Part shown: positions 54,101-56,505 of the stretch, piece after piece
How the letters are laid out: each line of letters opens with the position of its first letter
How positions within the stretch are numbered: the stretch's first letter is position 1
Translations under genes and position numbers: made by a program
The notes under the pieces: generated by a model
Databases searched by the model: none
Told to the model about the DNA's origin: nothing
The model's input: only the letters and a program-made list of their open reading frames with translations
DNA from: Hirundichthys speculiger
Taxonomy: Eukaryota; Chordata; Actinopteri; Beloniformes; Exocoetidae
Length of the DNA: 64,000 bases
Reading direction: 5' to 3'
Assembly (NCBI GenBank): GCA_018398805.1
Contig: JAGFBZ010001175.1
Span: forward strand, 79,723 to 143,722

Positions 54101-56276
54101 AAGAAATCAATTTAAAACTGGGTTATTCTGGCTAAGATGCCGCCGCGCCTCTCTCTCCTGCCTGCTGTCTCCTGCATTATTCACCTCGTCCTCTGATTGG
54201 TTGAGCGGCAGAGGCGGAGCCTCCGAACAAGAAGCTGTCATCACAAACACGGGAGAGTGAGAGGAAAAGTTTTCTTGTGTGAGAAGCTCCGGAACAGAAA
54301 ACACGTGTCAAAGGTAAATGCAGAAAGCTCTTCTGAAATTGTAATAAACATCCCAGTACTCTGCATCTCACAAATACTACTAACATTACAGTGAGCAGCA
54401 GAATAACGTAAGAGCAGAGTAAACCTTAGCGGCAGCTCTGCTAACTCGTATTATGTCCCAACATGTCTGTGAATTATTTAAAAGAAGACTGCTGGTAATA
54501 TCGACATGGAAACAGTCCATGATAGAAAAGCATGTGTGTGTGATTAAGAGAGCGCATAAAAAACTCAGTTCACTTGTTTTAGGGAGCGCTTAGGTGGAGG
54601 CTGCTTAGCTTTTACCATAAAATTAGTCCGTCGATCTGGCTCTAAACGCTCTGCAGACTATGTATTAGCAACGGGTAAAATACACTGAACTTTCCGGACA
54701 GTAAGCCGTTACTTTTTCTCACGATTCGAACCCTACAGCTTATACAACGATGTGGCTAATGTATAGATTTCTACGGGCCAGCTTCATGCCGTCAGTACGT
54801 TTATCCTCGTCAGAATGAAATTACCGAACTGGTCACAGTGGACCAATGAAACTGTTCAATTAAATCAAACACACTCACACTAAATTCTTCAGATCAGTCA
54901 TTTTGTGCTTCATGCACACACCTTCATCATGGAAAACACACGAAGGAATGCATATGATTTAGCTTTTAAGTTAAAGGCAATCGATCTGTCGGTCAGAGAA
55001 GTAACCAGAGCTACTGCACGTAATTATTTTGAGATCCTTATATTCAGGTGCGCTCAATAGGAAATCACGGTATGTAATGTGGAGATTAGTATGTAGTTAA
55101 AGTCACGTGAAAAACTCTACAACTCACAACTACTAATGTTGCTATGAGCTTTCTGGTCCTATGATCTGAAAATGAACGGGAAGATGAGAGAGTAAAATTC
55201 AGAAATGATTCATCTGAACAAAGTGGTGGAACATTTTAAATACTGTGTGAGCTCATTAAAGCCTGAAAGGATGTTTGTGTCCTGTCAGGAGTTTAACTGC
55301 ACTCATAACAACTATTATACTTTTTTATGTAGCCTTTGTCATATTAATCATTAATAATGTAGCAACACAGTTTTGAATGACAGGGTCCTTGCTATCGCAT
55401 GGTAAAATATAACATTTGATAATGAAATCAACTTAAGGCATCCTAAATGCTGCTGTTTTATATACTACTACTTTATAAAATCTCTGGAAACAAGTTTTTA
55501 TTTGCAATTACTAGAGATAATGCAGAGCCTGAGAACTCCTGCACTTTTTGTTTTTGTTTCAAGTTAAAACAAAGTTAAATTATTTCAGTTATACTGAAAT
55601 TTTATTTTATTTATTGTGAAAACATTTAGGGAGCTATTATCTAAGTTTTTATTTAATGTTACAAGAGGTGCTGCTGAGCCTGAGAACTCCCTGTATTTTT
55701 GTTGTGTTTGAACTTAAAACAAAGACAAGTCATTGTAGTTATATTTAAATTTTACTGTATTTTCTGTTATTTCAGAGAGCTATTTATTTAACTTTATGAG
55801 AGATGTTTCTGAGTGTAGGAAATTCAGGCACTTCTGGAGCTATTATTTTCTATTTGTGTGATTCAATGAGCATGCTTTAGGCATTTCTGTGAAGTTCAGT
55901 GTTTGCATTATTCACTTTTTTTAGGCCAATTTTTACACTTTTACTGCAAATGAATATCGGCTCCAAATATCGGTTATCGGCCTCCTCTAACTACTAATAA
56001 TCGGTATCGGTATCGGACCTGAAAAACCCATATCGGTCGATCACTAGTGTAAAGCACCTAGAGACAATTGGCCTCGTAACAGACACTATACAAATAAAAC
56101 AGAATTGAATTAATTAAATCATACTCACAGTTGGTGTGATGTGACTGATATGCGTCCTCATGTTGAAGGCAAGAGTGGTGCAGCGAAGGCCAGATGTAGA
56201 GCTGGAGATGAGTAGAACGGCCTCCATGGGGTGAAGGTACAAACATCTGAACTGGACAGTGAGTTCAGCACTGGAC
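1288..56276 (-). CDS. cfap47: CFAP47-like ciliary protein, partial gene (23 exons)
   Basis: Transcription order is E1 56129-56276, E2 47246-47334, E3 46954-47037, E4 45830-45876, E5 43114-43250, E6 42636-42741, E7 40721-40944, E8 40473-40587, E9 39321-39451, E10 38769-38885, E11 38459-38570, E12 31004-31030, E13 30782-30879, E14 28676-28851, E15 28332-28439, E16 19257-19368, E17 18714-18818, E18 16428-16578, E19 15243-15375, E20 9673-9857, E21 8802-8976, E22 2002-2163, E23 1288-1456. Each has AG/GT borders, and all 22 junctions agree in phase. The joined frame (about 970 codons) has no stop. It repeats the ASH/MSP pattern: 'xxPFTNP' or 'PLVNPT' strand starts, then 'VxFxP' edges, then a GxxxxxI/L strand. 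CFAP47 is an axonemal protein of motile cilia and sperm flagella. The name comes from remembered similarity in motif order. HYDIN, CFAP65 and DLEC1 share the fold, but exon content such as VPFTNPT and [12 protein letters not shown] fits CFAP47 best. Both gene ends lie outside the window. Confidence 0.82.
1457..2001. other. Intron between E22 and E23
   Basis: AT-rich intron. I see no gene, repeat family or RNA in it. Short frames here have no protein-like pattern. Confidence 0.6.
2002..2163 (-). CDS. cfap47: CFAP47-like exon E22
   Basis: 162 nt between the acceptor TTTGCAG and the donor GTGTGT, phases 1 in and 2 out. It encodes a strand-rich segment with [16 protein letters not shown] and FFRLTSKT. 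The acceptor sits at the edge of a (CA)n tract at 2168-2198, so the polypyrimidine tract is provided by the microsatellite. Confidence 0.85.
2164..2942. repeat. Intron with CA/GT microsatellites
   Basis: (CA)n at 2168-2198. Near 2818-2868 an (AC)n run is followed by a (GT)n run and a G-tract; the two runs are mutually complementary and could fold on themselves. No coding signal. Confidence 0.7.
2943..3282 (+). mobile_element. Tc1/mariner-type MITE, degraded copy
   Basis: Closely matches the arms of the element at 32845-38413, including ATTATTAGACCACCC at its left and AAGAAAAAATGGTGG at its right. The outermost TIR bases are lost at both ends, and the right end runs into a long (TA)n tract. 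It keeps the uninterrupted CACTTAAGTTTTT site that is split in the other copy. Confidence 0.75.
3288..3366. repeat. (TA)n microsatellite
   Basis: About 75 bp of nearly pure TA repeat, followed by short TATG repeats. It borders the degraded MITE and replaces its right end. Confidence 0.95.
3376..4129. other. Intronic sequence, unassigned
   Basis: No exon of the host gene found. The stretch 3840-4070 has two CCAAT boxes (ACCAATCA) resembling those in the LTR-like block near 22.3 kb, so an old LTR fragment is possible but unproven. Confidence 0.35.
4130..4440 (-). mobile_element. LINE fragment, antisense
   Basis: Minus-strand frame 4393-4205 reads [13 protein letters not shown], then [16 protein letters not shown], and stops. 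The next frame continues NG(E/K)-like residues. This matches a region downstream of the reverse transcriptase in fish LINEs, remembered without a precise family name. It is broken by a stop and a frameshift and is too short to classify. Confidence 0.5.
4441..5459. other. Intronic sequence, nothing recognised
   Basis: AT-rich. I see no exon with flanking splice sites, no TIR and no RNA gene. Confidence 0.5.
5460..6290 (-). mobile_element. Degraded Tc1/mariner-like transposon remnant
   Basis: The plus strand reads as the antisense of a Tc1-type transposase region, with phrases such as CATCAGTCTACAAAATGTTG and CATCTGGAACCAAGC in the usual order for fish Tc1 elements. No intact frame of useful length remains. 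The ends are not defined. Confidence 0.4.
6291..6879. other. Intronic sequence, nothing recognised
   Basis: No coding or structural signal that I can support. Confidence 0.45.
6880..7385 (+). repeat. Dispersed repeat ending in CTTGGTGGAGGTAATAA
   Basis: Contains repeated GGATCA/GATCCGGATC words, a (CAGA)n stretch near 7330 and the ending TTGGTGGAGGTAATAA. I know this ending from a widely dispersed animal repeat whose class I cannot state. No open frame. Confidence 0.4.
7528..7564. repeat. Perfect 14-bp inverted repeat (hairpin)
   Basis: CGTCTATAAGCAGA at 7528-7541 pairs with TCTGCTTATAGACG at 7551-7564 across a 9-base spacer. The surrounding 7386-8035 has no other recognisable feature. Confidence 0.8.
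8036..8170 (+). mobile_element. Old 3' end fragment of the RLE LINE found at 47.6-53.1 kb
   Basis: Shares GGGACTGATCACCCC, CTGGGTC and ATCACTGATGATGTG, in the same order and spacing, with the 3' end of the tandem LINE (51165-51285). It is diverged and 5'-truncated, so it is an older insertion of the same or a sister family. Confidence 0.65.
8171..8801. other. Intronic sequence, nothing recognised
   Basis: AT-rich, with no exon pattern. A plus-strand frame at 8531-8767 is hydrophobic but has no codon bias or homology that I recognise. Confidence 0.45.
8802..8976 (-). CDS. cfap47: CFAP47-like exon E21
   Basis: 175 nt. The acceptor CATGCAG abuts 8976 and the donor GTTACT starts at 8801. Two bases complete Val with E20, and the last two complete Arg with E22. 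It encodes [13 protein letters not shown], an acidic turn and [11 protein letters not shown], so a strand-turn-strand part of an ASH-like fold. Confidence 0.82.
8977..9672. other. Intron between E20 and E21
   Basis: No gene or mobile element recognised. A short GGTTAGGGTTAG word at about 9610 is telomere-like but only two units long. Confidence 0.5.
9673..9857 (-). CDS. cfap47: CFAP47-like exon E20
   Basis: 185 nt, with the acceptor ATTTCAG abutting 9857 and the donor GTGAGT starting at 9672. Phase 1 in, one base out. It encodes [18 protein letters not shown], then a Gln/Glu/Lys-rich stretch and [11 protein letters not shown]. The 'I(Y)xLxGIPE' type motif followed by 'LTG' is a feature I associate with CFAP47. 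Confidence 0.85.
10140..10595. other. GC-rich block with CpG dinucleotides
   Basis: Base composition changes abruptly from AT-rich intron to GC-rich sequence with many CG dinucleotides. Open frames run on both strands (plus 10268-10597, minus 10451-10191), as expected from composition alone. There are no splice signals in phase with E20 or E19. It directly precedes an antisense LINE remnant, so it may be that element's GC-rich 5' UTR rather than a host promoter. Confidence 0.4.
10600..11000 (-). mobile_element. LINE (L2/CR1-like) non-coding remnant, antisense
   Basis: Words such as GGTCCTTCCAGAACCTGGGG, TTTGAGAGCC and AATCTTAAAATCAATCCTAAAACG match the arrangement in the antisense LINE at 35440-35700 (post-RT region). 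No frame remains. It may be the same insertion as the RT fragment at 11.7-12.0 kb. Confidence 0.5.
11001..11679. other. Unassigned intronic sequence
   Basis: Contains AATAAAA near 11495 and a run resembling a polyadenylated repeat end, but no TIR, LTR or frame that I can support. Confidence 0.35.
11680..12002 (-). mobile_element. L2/CR1-like LINE reverse transcriptase fragment
   Basis: The minus-strand frame 12002-11739 reads [20 protein letters not shown] then NTELHLPVK, and further on [15 protein letters not shown]. This is RT block C-D with the catalytic box as YADN, so the second aspartate is lost. It is related to the RT at 35.7-36.3 kb. Truncated and dead. Confidence 0.7.
12003..13019. 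other. Unassigned repeat-like intron sequence with poly-G tract
   Basis: No exon. A G-run of about 20 bases lies at about 13000-13018. The stretch 12000-12300 reads like a transposon or LTR remnant by word content, but I could not find its ends. Confidence 0.35.
13020..15242. other. Intronic sequence, mostly unassigned
   Basis: 13020-13480 looks like an antisense LINE leader region but has no frame. Near 14640-14700 an AACGCG-rich palindromic patch ends in CCCAGCCCTA, a terminus I know from fish hAT MITEs. The rest shows nothing recognisable. Confidence 0.3.
15243..15375 (-). CDS. cfap47: CFAP47-like exon E19
   Basis: 133 nt, with the acceptor GTTGCAG abutting 15375 and the donor GTGTGT starting at 15242. 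Phase 2 in, 2 out. It encodes [20 protein letters not shown] and then AWLCITMK. 'DVPVxFxPD' is the typical edge of an ASH/MSP repeat. Confidence 0.87.
15376..16427. other. Intron between E18 and E19
   Basis: No gene or classifiable repeat found. Confidence 0.5.
16428..16578 (-). CDS. cfap47: CFAP47-like exon E18
   Basis: 151 nt, with the acceptor GTTACAG abutting 16578 and the donor GTCACA starting at 16427. Phase 0 in, one base out. It encodes [20 protein letters not shown] and then VIKLT. This is the clearest repeat start in the window: a strand followed by the conserved F-x-N-P-T turn. Confidence 0.88.
16780..17190 (-). mobile_element. L2/CR1-like LINE fragment, antisense
   Basis: The reverse complement carries, with interruptions, the post-RT words of the LINE at 31.5-32.8 kb: a [23 protein letters not shown] stretch, then SRLYFL and the 'SVVES' region, in the same order. 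Stops and small indels throughout. Confidence 0.65.
17191..18713. other. Intron between E17 and E18, unassigned
   Basis: A minus-strand frame at 17851-17528 (107 codons) is open but has no splice sites in phase with E17/E18 and no domain that I recognise. I treat it as repeat sequence. Confidence 0.4.
18714..18818 (-). CDS. cfap47: CFAP47-like exon E17
   Basis: 105 nt, exactly 35 codons, phase 0 on both sides, with the acceptor GTTTAG and the donor GTAAAT. It encodes [19 protein letters not shown] and then GRIIFKCSQ. 'VLFxPS' and 'IxFKC' are the edge strands of an ASH-like domain. Confidence 0.86.
19257..19368 (-). CDS. cfap47: CFAP47-like exon E16
   Basis: 112 nt. The acceptor GTTTCAG abuts 19368, and the first base completes Lys with E15. 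It encodes [20 protein letters not shown] and then [12 protein letters not shown]. Two donors keep the phase: GTCAGT at 19256 (chosen, giving a normal loop length) or GTGTAA near 19217, which would add about 13 codons. Confidence 0.8.
19369..20999. other. Part of the E15-E16 intron, unassigned
   Basis: No exon and no bounded mobile element recognised. Short homopolymer runs occur at 20326-20370. Confidence 0.45.
21000..21900 (+). repeat. LTR-like block with TATA and polyadenylation signals
   Basis: TATAAAAG at 21615-21622 is followed about 70 bp later by AATAAA at 21692-21697, then GT/T-rich sequence. That spacing fits the R region of a long terminal repeat. No coding region follows. The borders (TG...CA) and any target duplication are not resolved. 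Confidence 0.35.
21901..23011 (+). repeat. Second LTR-like block, left part (split by a hAT element)
   Basis: Holds several CCAAT boxes (22370, 22433, 22922), a CATAAAAAG TATA-like box at 22518 and AATAAA at 22961. The block is interrupted at 23011 by the hAT insertion and resumes at 26306. Class unknown; an old retroviral-type LTR or leader is possible. No protein is encoded. Confidence 0.35.
24026..24754. mobile_element. Nested MITE-like element with TIR GTTATAATAGTT
   Basis: GTTATAATAGTT at 24026-24037 is inverted at 24743-24754. Just inside the right end the sequence is rich in AACTAAAACT-type words, a pattern I know from fish MITEs. No frame. The target duplication is not clear. It lies inside the 3.3-kb hAT element. 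Confidence 0.6.
24162..24188. repeat. Near-perfect palindrome, 13-bp arms
   Basis: AGATCTCGAGTTT, one C, then AAACTCGAGATCT. It sits inside the nested MITE-like element. Confidence 0.9.
25025..25640 (-). pseudogene. N-terminal exons of a hAT transposase-like gene
   Basis: A start at 25640 reads [14 protein letters not shown] and meets a donor GTGAGT at 25596. MKRRxDIxxFF is an N-terminus I know from ZMYM1-like hAT proteins in vertebrates. A later exon at 25135-25025 (acceptor TTTAG) encodes [19 protein letters not shown] and then [11 protein letters not shown], an acidic linker. A middle exon near 25412-25472 is likely, but its acceptor and phase are uncertain. No zinc-finger, RNase-H-like core or C-terminal dimer region follows, so no active transposase can be made. 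Confidence 0.5.
25485..25544. repeat. Telomere-like inverted repeat
   Basis: AGGGTTAGGGTTAG, then (CTAA)n, then AACCCTCTAACCCTAACCCT. The two TTAGGG-type arms face each other around a CTAA tract and can fold as a hairpin. It sits inside the hAT element, so it is not a chromosome end. Confidence 0.8.
26306..26760 (+). repeat. Second LTR-like block, right part
   Basis: Continues the sequence broken at 23011 once one copy of the 8-bp duplication is removed. It contains no frame above background. Ends unknown. Confidence 0.35.
26780..27262. mobile_element. hAT-type fragment ending in a CAGTGGT terminus
   Basis: The right end, in reverse complement, reads CAGTGGTCTTCAACCGGGGG, a terminus shared by many vertebrate hAT elements. 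Inward there is a poly-T run and a (TA)n tract at 27079-27125. I could not find the left end. Confidence 0.5.
27300..27557. mobile_element. hAT MITE fragment
   Basis: The reverse complement of the right end reads GTAGAGGTCTTCACGGGTCC, a hAT MITE terminus known from fish, with internal repeats of GGGTCCATTTG. A perfect 12-bp inverted repeat (ACCGGTAATAAC at 27316-27327 and its complement at 27334-27345) sits at its left. Confidence 0.5.
27556..27795 (-). mobile_element. L2/CR1-like LINE fragment, antisense
   Basis: Parallels the fragment at 16780-17050 word for word in places (TTTTATGAAGTAT, AGCCAGTCTTCTTTA, AGTCACTG, TCCACAACAGACTT). Both derive from the same LINE family as the copy at 31.5 kb. 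Confidence 0.6.
27796..28230 (-). mobile_element. RTE-type LINE, 5' end of endonuclease ORF, antisense
   Basis: The minus frame from 27996 reads [20 protein letters not shown] and then [15 protein letters not shown], the N-terminus of an APE-type endonuclease (the LNxxT and QET motifs). It breaks after about 40 residues. It is opposite in orientation to the RTE copy at 29040-30665. Confidence 0.7.
28332..28439 (-). CDS. cfap47: CFAP47-like exon E15
   Basis: 108 nt, with the acceptor TTGCCAG abutting 28439 and the donor GTAAGT starting at 28331. One base in, two out. It encodes [16 protein letters not shown] and then [10 protein letters not shown]. 'G/EFWYxLxLxxxPP' closes one ASH-like repeat and leads into the next, strongly recalling CFAP47. 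Confidence 0.9.
28676..28851 (-). CDS. cfap47: CFAP47-like exon E14
   Basis: 176 nt, with the acceptor ATCCTAG and the donor GTGAGA. Phase 0 in, two bases out. It encodes [20 protein letters not shown], then [19 protein letters not shown], one nearly complete ASH-like repeat core. Confidence 0.9.
29040..30665 (+). mobile_element. RTE-type LINE, broken copy
   Basis: The plus strand near 29320 reads [14 protein letters not shown] and then KRKVDIL, and further on [10 protein letters not shown], the APE endonuclease N-terminus with stops inside. Later parts carry RT-like pieces. It ends at about 30600-30665 with [11 protein letters not shown] and an AAAGGAAAAAGAAGA tail, the usual RTE terminus. 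Many stops and indels show that it is dead. Confidence 0.7.
30782..30879 (-). CDS. cfap47: CFAP47-like exon E13
   Basis: 98 nt, with the acceptor TTTTAG and the donor GTAGGT. Two bases in, phase 0 out. It encodes [20 protein letters not shown] and then VIDVQCDAQ, the 'G-x-Y-E-V-x-x-x-L-x-x-x-x-E-P-P' repeat end. Confidence 0.9.
31004..31030 (-). CDS. cfap47: CFAP47-like microexon E12 (27 bp)
   Basis: Only 27 nt, encoding TVSFVEDS plus split codons, between the acceptor TTTTACAG and the donor GTAAGG. Both neighbours fit in phase: E11 ends with G, and E13 begins with AA. It supplies a strand of the ASH-like fold. It is too short for ordinary ORF detection. Confidence 0.82.
31031..31490. repeat. 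Intron with simple repeats
   Basis: (TCTA/TCTG)n words around 31380-31410 and a (TA)n/TTA-rich tract at 31430-31490. No gene. Confidence 0.6.
31500..32825 (+). mobile_element. L2/CR1-like LINE, 5'-truncated, open RT frame
   Basis: The frame 31557-32684 (375 aa) is uninterrupted. It carries RT blocks: [11 protein letters not shown] (block A), [14 protein letters not shown] (block B), [10 protein letters not shown] (catalytic box, with YSDD in place of the usual YADD/FADD), [13 protein letters not shown] and [15 protein letters not shown]. The C-terminus ends [13 protein letters not shown]. It is preceded in the same frame by DYRPVALTS. The 3' end holds a GA-rich tract and AATAAAG followed by (ATTTC)n. 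The missing 5' part is typical of aborted reverse transcription. The open frame suggests a young insertion. Confidence 0.85.
33180..34480 (+). CDS. Stand-alone P2X7-type ballast-domain protein, 3 exons
   Basis: Exons 33180-33203 (MASDESYT, donor GTAAGT), 33824-33880 (acceptor TTTCAG, 19 codons, donor GTAAAA) and 33986-34480 (acceptor TTACTTAG) join in phase 0 to give 191 aa with a TGA stop. Exon 3 carries [10 protein letters not shown], then [26 protein letters not shown] and [14 protein letters not shown] followed by QGQYTGF. This order (CxCxxC, CC...C, AYRxYxxW, PSCCxWxIRxxxP...GQYxGF) is that of the cytosolic zinc- and GDP-binding ballast of P2X7. No channel transmembrane segments are present. 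AATAAA follows at 34588. The intact frame and splice sites suggest recent activity. The function here is unknown; regulation of, or DNA binding by, the transposon is speculation. Homology is by motif recall. Confidence 0.75.
34870..37931 (-). pseudogene. Acidic, transposase-N-terminus-like gene of the TTAA element (broken)
   Basis: Exons: A 37931-37759 ([20 protein letters not shown], then [18 protein letters not shown] and ADFLLD), B 37132-37019 ([19 protein letters not shown]; Ser/Thr-rich), C 36935-36858 ([14 protein letters not shown]), D 36747 or 36755 to 36685 ([18 protein letters not shown]; acceptor uncertain because the strong one gives a stop), E 36597-36502 ([18 protein letters not shown], then [11 protein letters not shown]) and F from 35117 down to about 34912. 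E and F do not agree in phase, so at least one exon is missing; a LINE lies between them. The basic head with 'RWRxLK' and the acidic middle recall multi-copy fish proteins that I associate with Kolobok-like transposases. No catalytic domain is present. Confidence 0.5.
35164..36285 (-). mobile_element. L2/CR1-like LINE inserted in the TTAA element
   Basis: The minus frame from about 36285 reads [15 protein letters not shown], then [15 protein letters not shown] (intact YADD box) and [30 protein letters not shown] and [13 protein letters not shown]. Non-coding 3' sequence follows, and it ends at 35164-35180 in (CCTTG)n repeats read on the minus strand, the short-tandem tail of L2-type LINEs. 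5'-truncated just upstream of RT block B. It separates exons E and F of the acidic gene, which may explain the break. Confidence 0.8.
38459..38570 (-). CDS. cfap47: CFAP47-like exon E11
   Basis: 112 nt, with the acceptor CTTGTAG abutting 38570 and the donor GTGAAT starting at 38458. Phase 0 in, one base out. It encodes [20 protein letters not shown] and then [13 protein letters not shown]. 'Y-x-L-x-V-S-P-W-K-R' is a strong CFAP47-like signature. Confidence 0.88.
38769..38885 (-). CDS. cfap47: CFAP47-like exon E10
   Basis: 117 nt (39 codons), phase 0 both sides, with the acceptor CTCTCCAG and the donor GTACGA. It encodes [20 protein letters not shown] and then [11 protein letters not shown], the start of a new ASH-like repeat. 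Confidence 0.87.
39321..39451 (-). CDS. cfap47: CFAP47-like exon E9
   Basis: 131 nt, with the acceptor GTTCAG and the donor GTAGAT. Two bases in, phase 0 out. It encodes [20 protein letters not shown] and then [17 protein letters not shown], the second half of an ASH-like repeat. Confidence 0.88.
39452..40472. other. Intron between E8 and E9
   Basis: AT-rich, with no recognised repeat or RNA. Confidence 0.5.
40473..40587 (-). CDS. cfap47: CFAP47-like exon E8
   Basis: 115 nt ending at the donor GTATGC. It encodes [20 protein letters not shown] and then [16 protein letters not shown]. The chosen acceptor (TTTGGCCCAG, right border 40587) follows a pyrimidine-rich tract. A second in-phase acceptor, TTACCAG, 21 bp downstream in the transcript would remove seven codons. 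Confidence 0.83.
40721..40944 (-). CDS. cfap47: CFAP47-like exon E7
   Basis: 224 nt, the longest exon here, with the acceptor CTAATAG and the donor GTAGCC. Two bases in, phase 0 out. It encodes a mainly helical segment, [20 protein letters not shown] then [20 protein letters not shown], unlike the beta repeats around it. It is likely a linker between ASH-like domains. Confidence 0.83.
40945..42050. other. Part of the E6-E7 intron
   Basis: No coding or bounded repeat seen apart from the MITE that follows. Confidence 0.45.
42051..42341. mobile_element. hAT MITE copy 1 (TIR TAGGGGTG), TSD GTCTTAAA
   Basis: Starts TAGGGGTGAGTATTGG and ends CACACCCCTA, with GTCTTAAA directly repeated at 42043-42050 and 42342-42349. 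The inside is rich in ATATCGCGATAT-type palindromic words and encodes nothing. Confidence 0.9.
42636..42741 (-). CDS. cfap47: CFAP47-like exon E6
   Basis: 106 nt, with the acceptor CGCTTTAG abutting 42741 and the donor GTAAGA. Phase 0 in, one base out. It encodes [20 protein letters not shown] and then [11 protein letters not shown]. 'VGDxVFxVKATxELPLPS' is a typical repeat end followed by a Pro-rich linker. Confidence 0.85.
43114..43250 (-). CDS. cfap47: CFAP47-like exon E5
   Basis: 137 nt, with the acceptor CTGCCCAG and the donor GTCTGT. Two bases in, phase 0 out. It encodes [20 protein letters not shown] and then [17 protein letters not shown], an ASH-like core of alternating strands. Confidence 0.86.
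44071..44424. mobile_element. hAT MITE copy 2, TSD GTCAATTG
   Basis: Starts TAGGGGTGAGTATTGG and ends CACACCCTTA. GTCAATTG occurs at 44063-44070 and 44425-44432. It interrupts the Tc1 remnant, whose sequence continues after it. Confidence 0.9.
44760..44941 (-). mobile_element. tRNA-derived SINE
   Basis: On the minus strand GTGGCTTAGTGGTCAGC is an A-box-like element and CCTGGTTCAAACC, 33 bp further on, a B box. Downstream is the conserved SINE body GGAGTTTCCATGTTCTCCCC and GTGTGGGTTTCCTCC. The tRNA part is too diverged to be a functional tRNA. It is inserted in the Tc1 remnant. Confidence 0.75.
45271..45829. other. Part of the E4-E5 intron
   Basis: No feature recognised. Confidence 0.45.
45830..45876 (-). 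CDS. cfap47: CFAP47-like exon E4 (47 bp)
   Basis: 47 nt, with the acceptor TTTTTTAG abutting 45876 and the donor GTAAAT. One base in and one out, which fits E3 (ends GA) and E5 (begins AT). It encodes [15 protein letters not shown], a hydrophilic loop. No domain pattern by itself; support comes from splice sites and phase. Confidence 0.62.
45877..46560. other. Part of the E3-E4 intron
   Basis: AT-rich, nothing recognised. Confidence 0.45.
46565..46760 (-). mobile_element. LINE 3' tail fragment, antisense
   Basis: The minus strand ends in AAATAAAGTTGAATTGAATT, a tail common to fish L2-like LINEs. The upstream part is short and non-coding. Confidence 0.5.
46954..47037 (-). CDS. cfap47: CFAP47-like exon E3
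   Basis: 84 nt, with the acceptor TTCTTAG and the donor GTAATG (last base before the donor is A). One base in, two out. It encodes [20 protein letters not shown] and then LQASSKT. The donor overlaps an in-frame TAA, so splicing here is required for the frame to continue. Confidence 0.75.
47246..47334 (-). CDS. cfap47: CFAP47-like exon E2
   Basis: 89 nt, with the acceptor CTCCTTAG and the donor GTAGGT. Phase 0 in, two out. It encodes [20 protein letters not shown] and then FNKDANFR. 'SPCYQLxVIxVPLxNxFxxxAxFR' is the start of an ASH-like repeat. Confidence 0.88.
47619..47706 (+). repeat. 88-bp direct repeat R1
   Basis: First copy of the repeat bounding the tandem LINE. Contains GATGATCTCAGGTAACAAC and CAGCGCATCCTAGGATG, the latter holding the short palindrome ATCCTAGGAT. 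Confidence 0.9.
48063..51185 (+). pseudogene. LINE copy 1: reverse transcriptase with C-terminal restriction-like endonuclease
   Basis: Frame 48063-49382 has a basic N-terminal part, then RT blocks: [56 protein letters not shown] and [20 protein letters not shown]. It shifts frame near 49370. The next segment has [10 protein letters not shown], the catalytic box. Frame 49546-50178 covers the thumb region. A further shift near 50170 leads into frame 49950-51185, with [20 protein letters not shown] (CCHC knuckle) and [20 protein letters not shown] followed by [11 protein letters not shown], the PD...E-type endonuclease with downstream K/R-rich helices. This architecture (RT, CCHC, RLE) belongs to the R2-group LINEs; the exact clade (Hero- or R4-like) is uncertain. 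Frameshifts near 49370, 49580 and 50170 make it inactive. Confidence 0.8.
51221..51308 (+). repeat. 88-bp direct repeat R2
   Basis: Shared by the 3' end of copy 1 and the 5' end of copy 2. Confidence 0.9.
51447..52986 (+). pseudogene. LINE copy 2: internally deleted
   Basis: Nearly identical to copy 1 over its N-terminal part (51447-52415) and its endonuclease C-terminus (52624-52986). It lacks the RT core: after GACAGGCTGAGGGAA it jumps, through a short CCCCCC stretch, to GTGCTGAAGGCAGTGG, which is position 50610 in copy 1. A second deletion removes leader sequence (copy 1 about 47855-48010), and a third small one removes GCAGGCAGCTCAA near 52597. It cannot make RT. Confidence 0.85.
53022..53109 (+). 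repeat. 88-bp direct repeat R3
   Basis: Ends the tandem array. The sequence right after it (AAATGACATTCC) differs from the sequence after R1 and R2. Confidence 0.9.
53110..53929. other. Part of the E1-E2 intron
   Basis: AT-rich with short frames only. Nothing recognised. Confidence 0.45.
53930..53998 (+). mobile_element. LINE/SINE 3' end, left part, split by hAT
   Basis: Reads CCACCTGTGTGTGTAGATGT and then GTGTAAAG. It resumes after the hAT element as GTGTAAAGCACCTAGAGACA and ends CTATACAAATAAAACAG, GAATTGAATT (56047-56110), a common fish retroposon tail. Confidence 0.55.
53999..56046. mobile_element. hAT element (2.0 kb), TSD GTGTAAAG
   Basis: Left end TAGAGATCGACCGATTATCG. Right end (complement) TAGTGATCGACCGATATGGG. 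GTGTAAAG is directly repeated at 53991-53998 and 56047-56054. Next to both ends are many TATCGG/CCGATA words. No hAT transposase frame. A second, pogo-like element is nested within. Confidence 0.9.
54683..55070 (+). mobile_element. Nested pogo/Tigger-like element with a transposase N-terminus
   Basis: Flanked by TA, with a left end CACTGAACTTTCCGGACAGT, a right end GGTGCGCTCAATAGGAAATC and only approximate TIRs. From 54929 a 43-codon frame reads [20 protein letters not shown] and then TRATARNYF, like the first helix-turn-helix of CENP-B/pogo-type transposases. It then stops at a TAG just inside the right end, so only the DNA-binding start is left. Confidence 0.55.
56129..56276 (-). CDS. cfap47: CFAP47-like exon E1 (first exon found)
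   Basis: 148 nt, with the acceptor GTTCTTCCAG abutting 56276 and the donor GTGAGT starting at 56128. One base in, phase 0 out. It encodes [20 protein letters not shown], then [20 protein letters not shown] and ISHITPT, a half ASH-like repeat. It needs an upstream exon ending with two bases of a codon, which is not in the window. Confidence 0.86.
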
Positions 56277-56505
56277 CTGGAAGAACAGCAGCAGTGGGGT
56301 ATTAAAGAGAAAAAATGTCACACTGCTTTTTTCCTATTAATTACATTGAAAATCCTATCAATTCCATTATAGAGATTTTCAGGCATTTCCAGTGATTCTT
56401 TGTTTTAATTTAATGTTTTTGTTTCGTGCCAAATAATGTCAAGGCACTTTAAACAGGAAACATTCGAAGTTTAGAAAGTTAAATACAACTTTTATTACTA
56501 CATAG

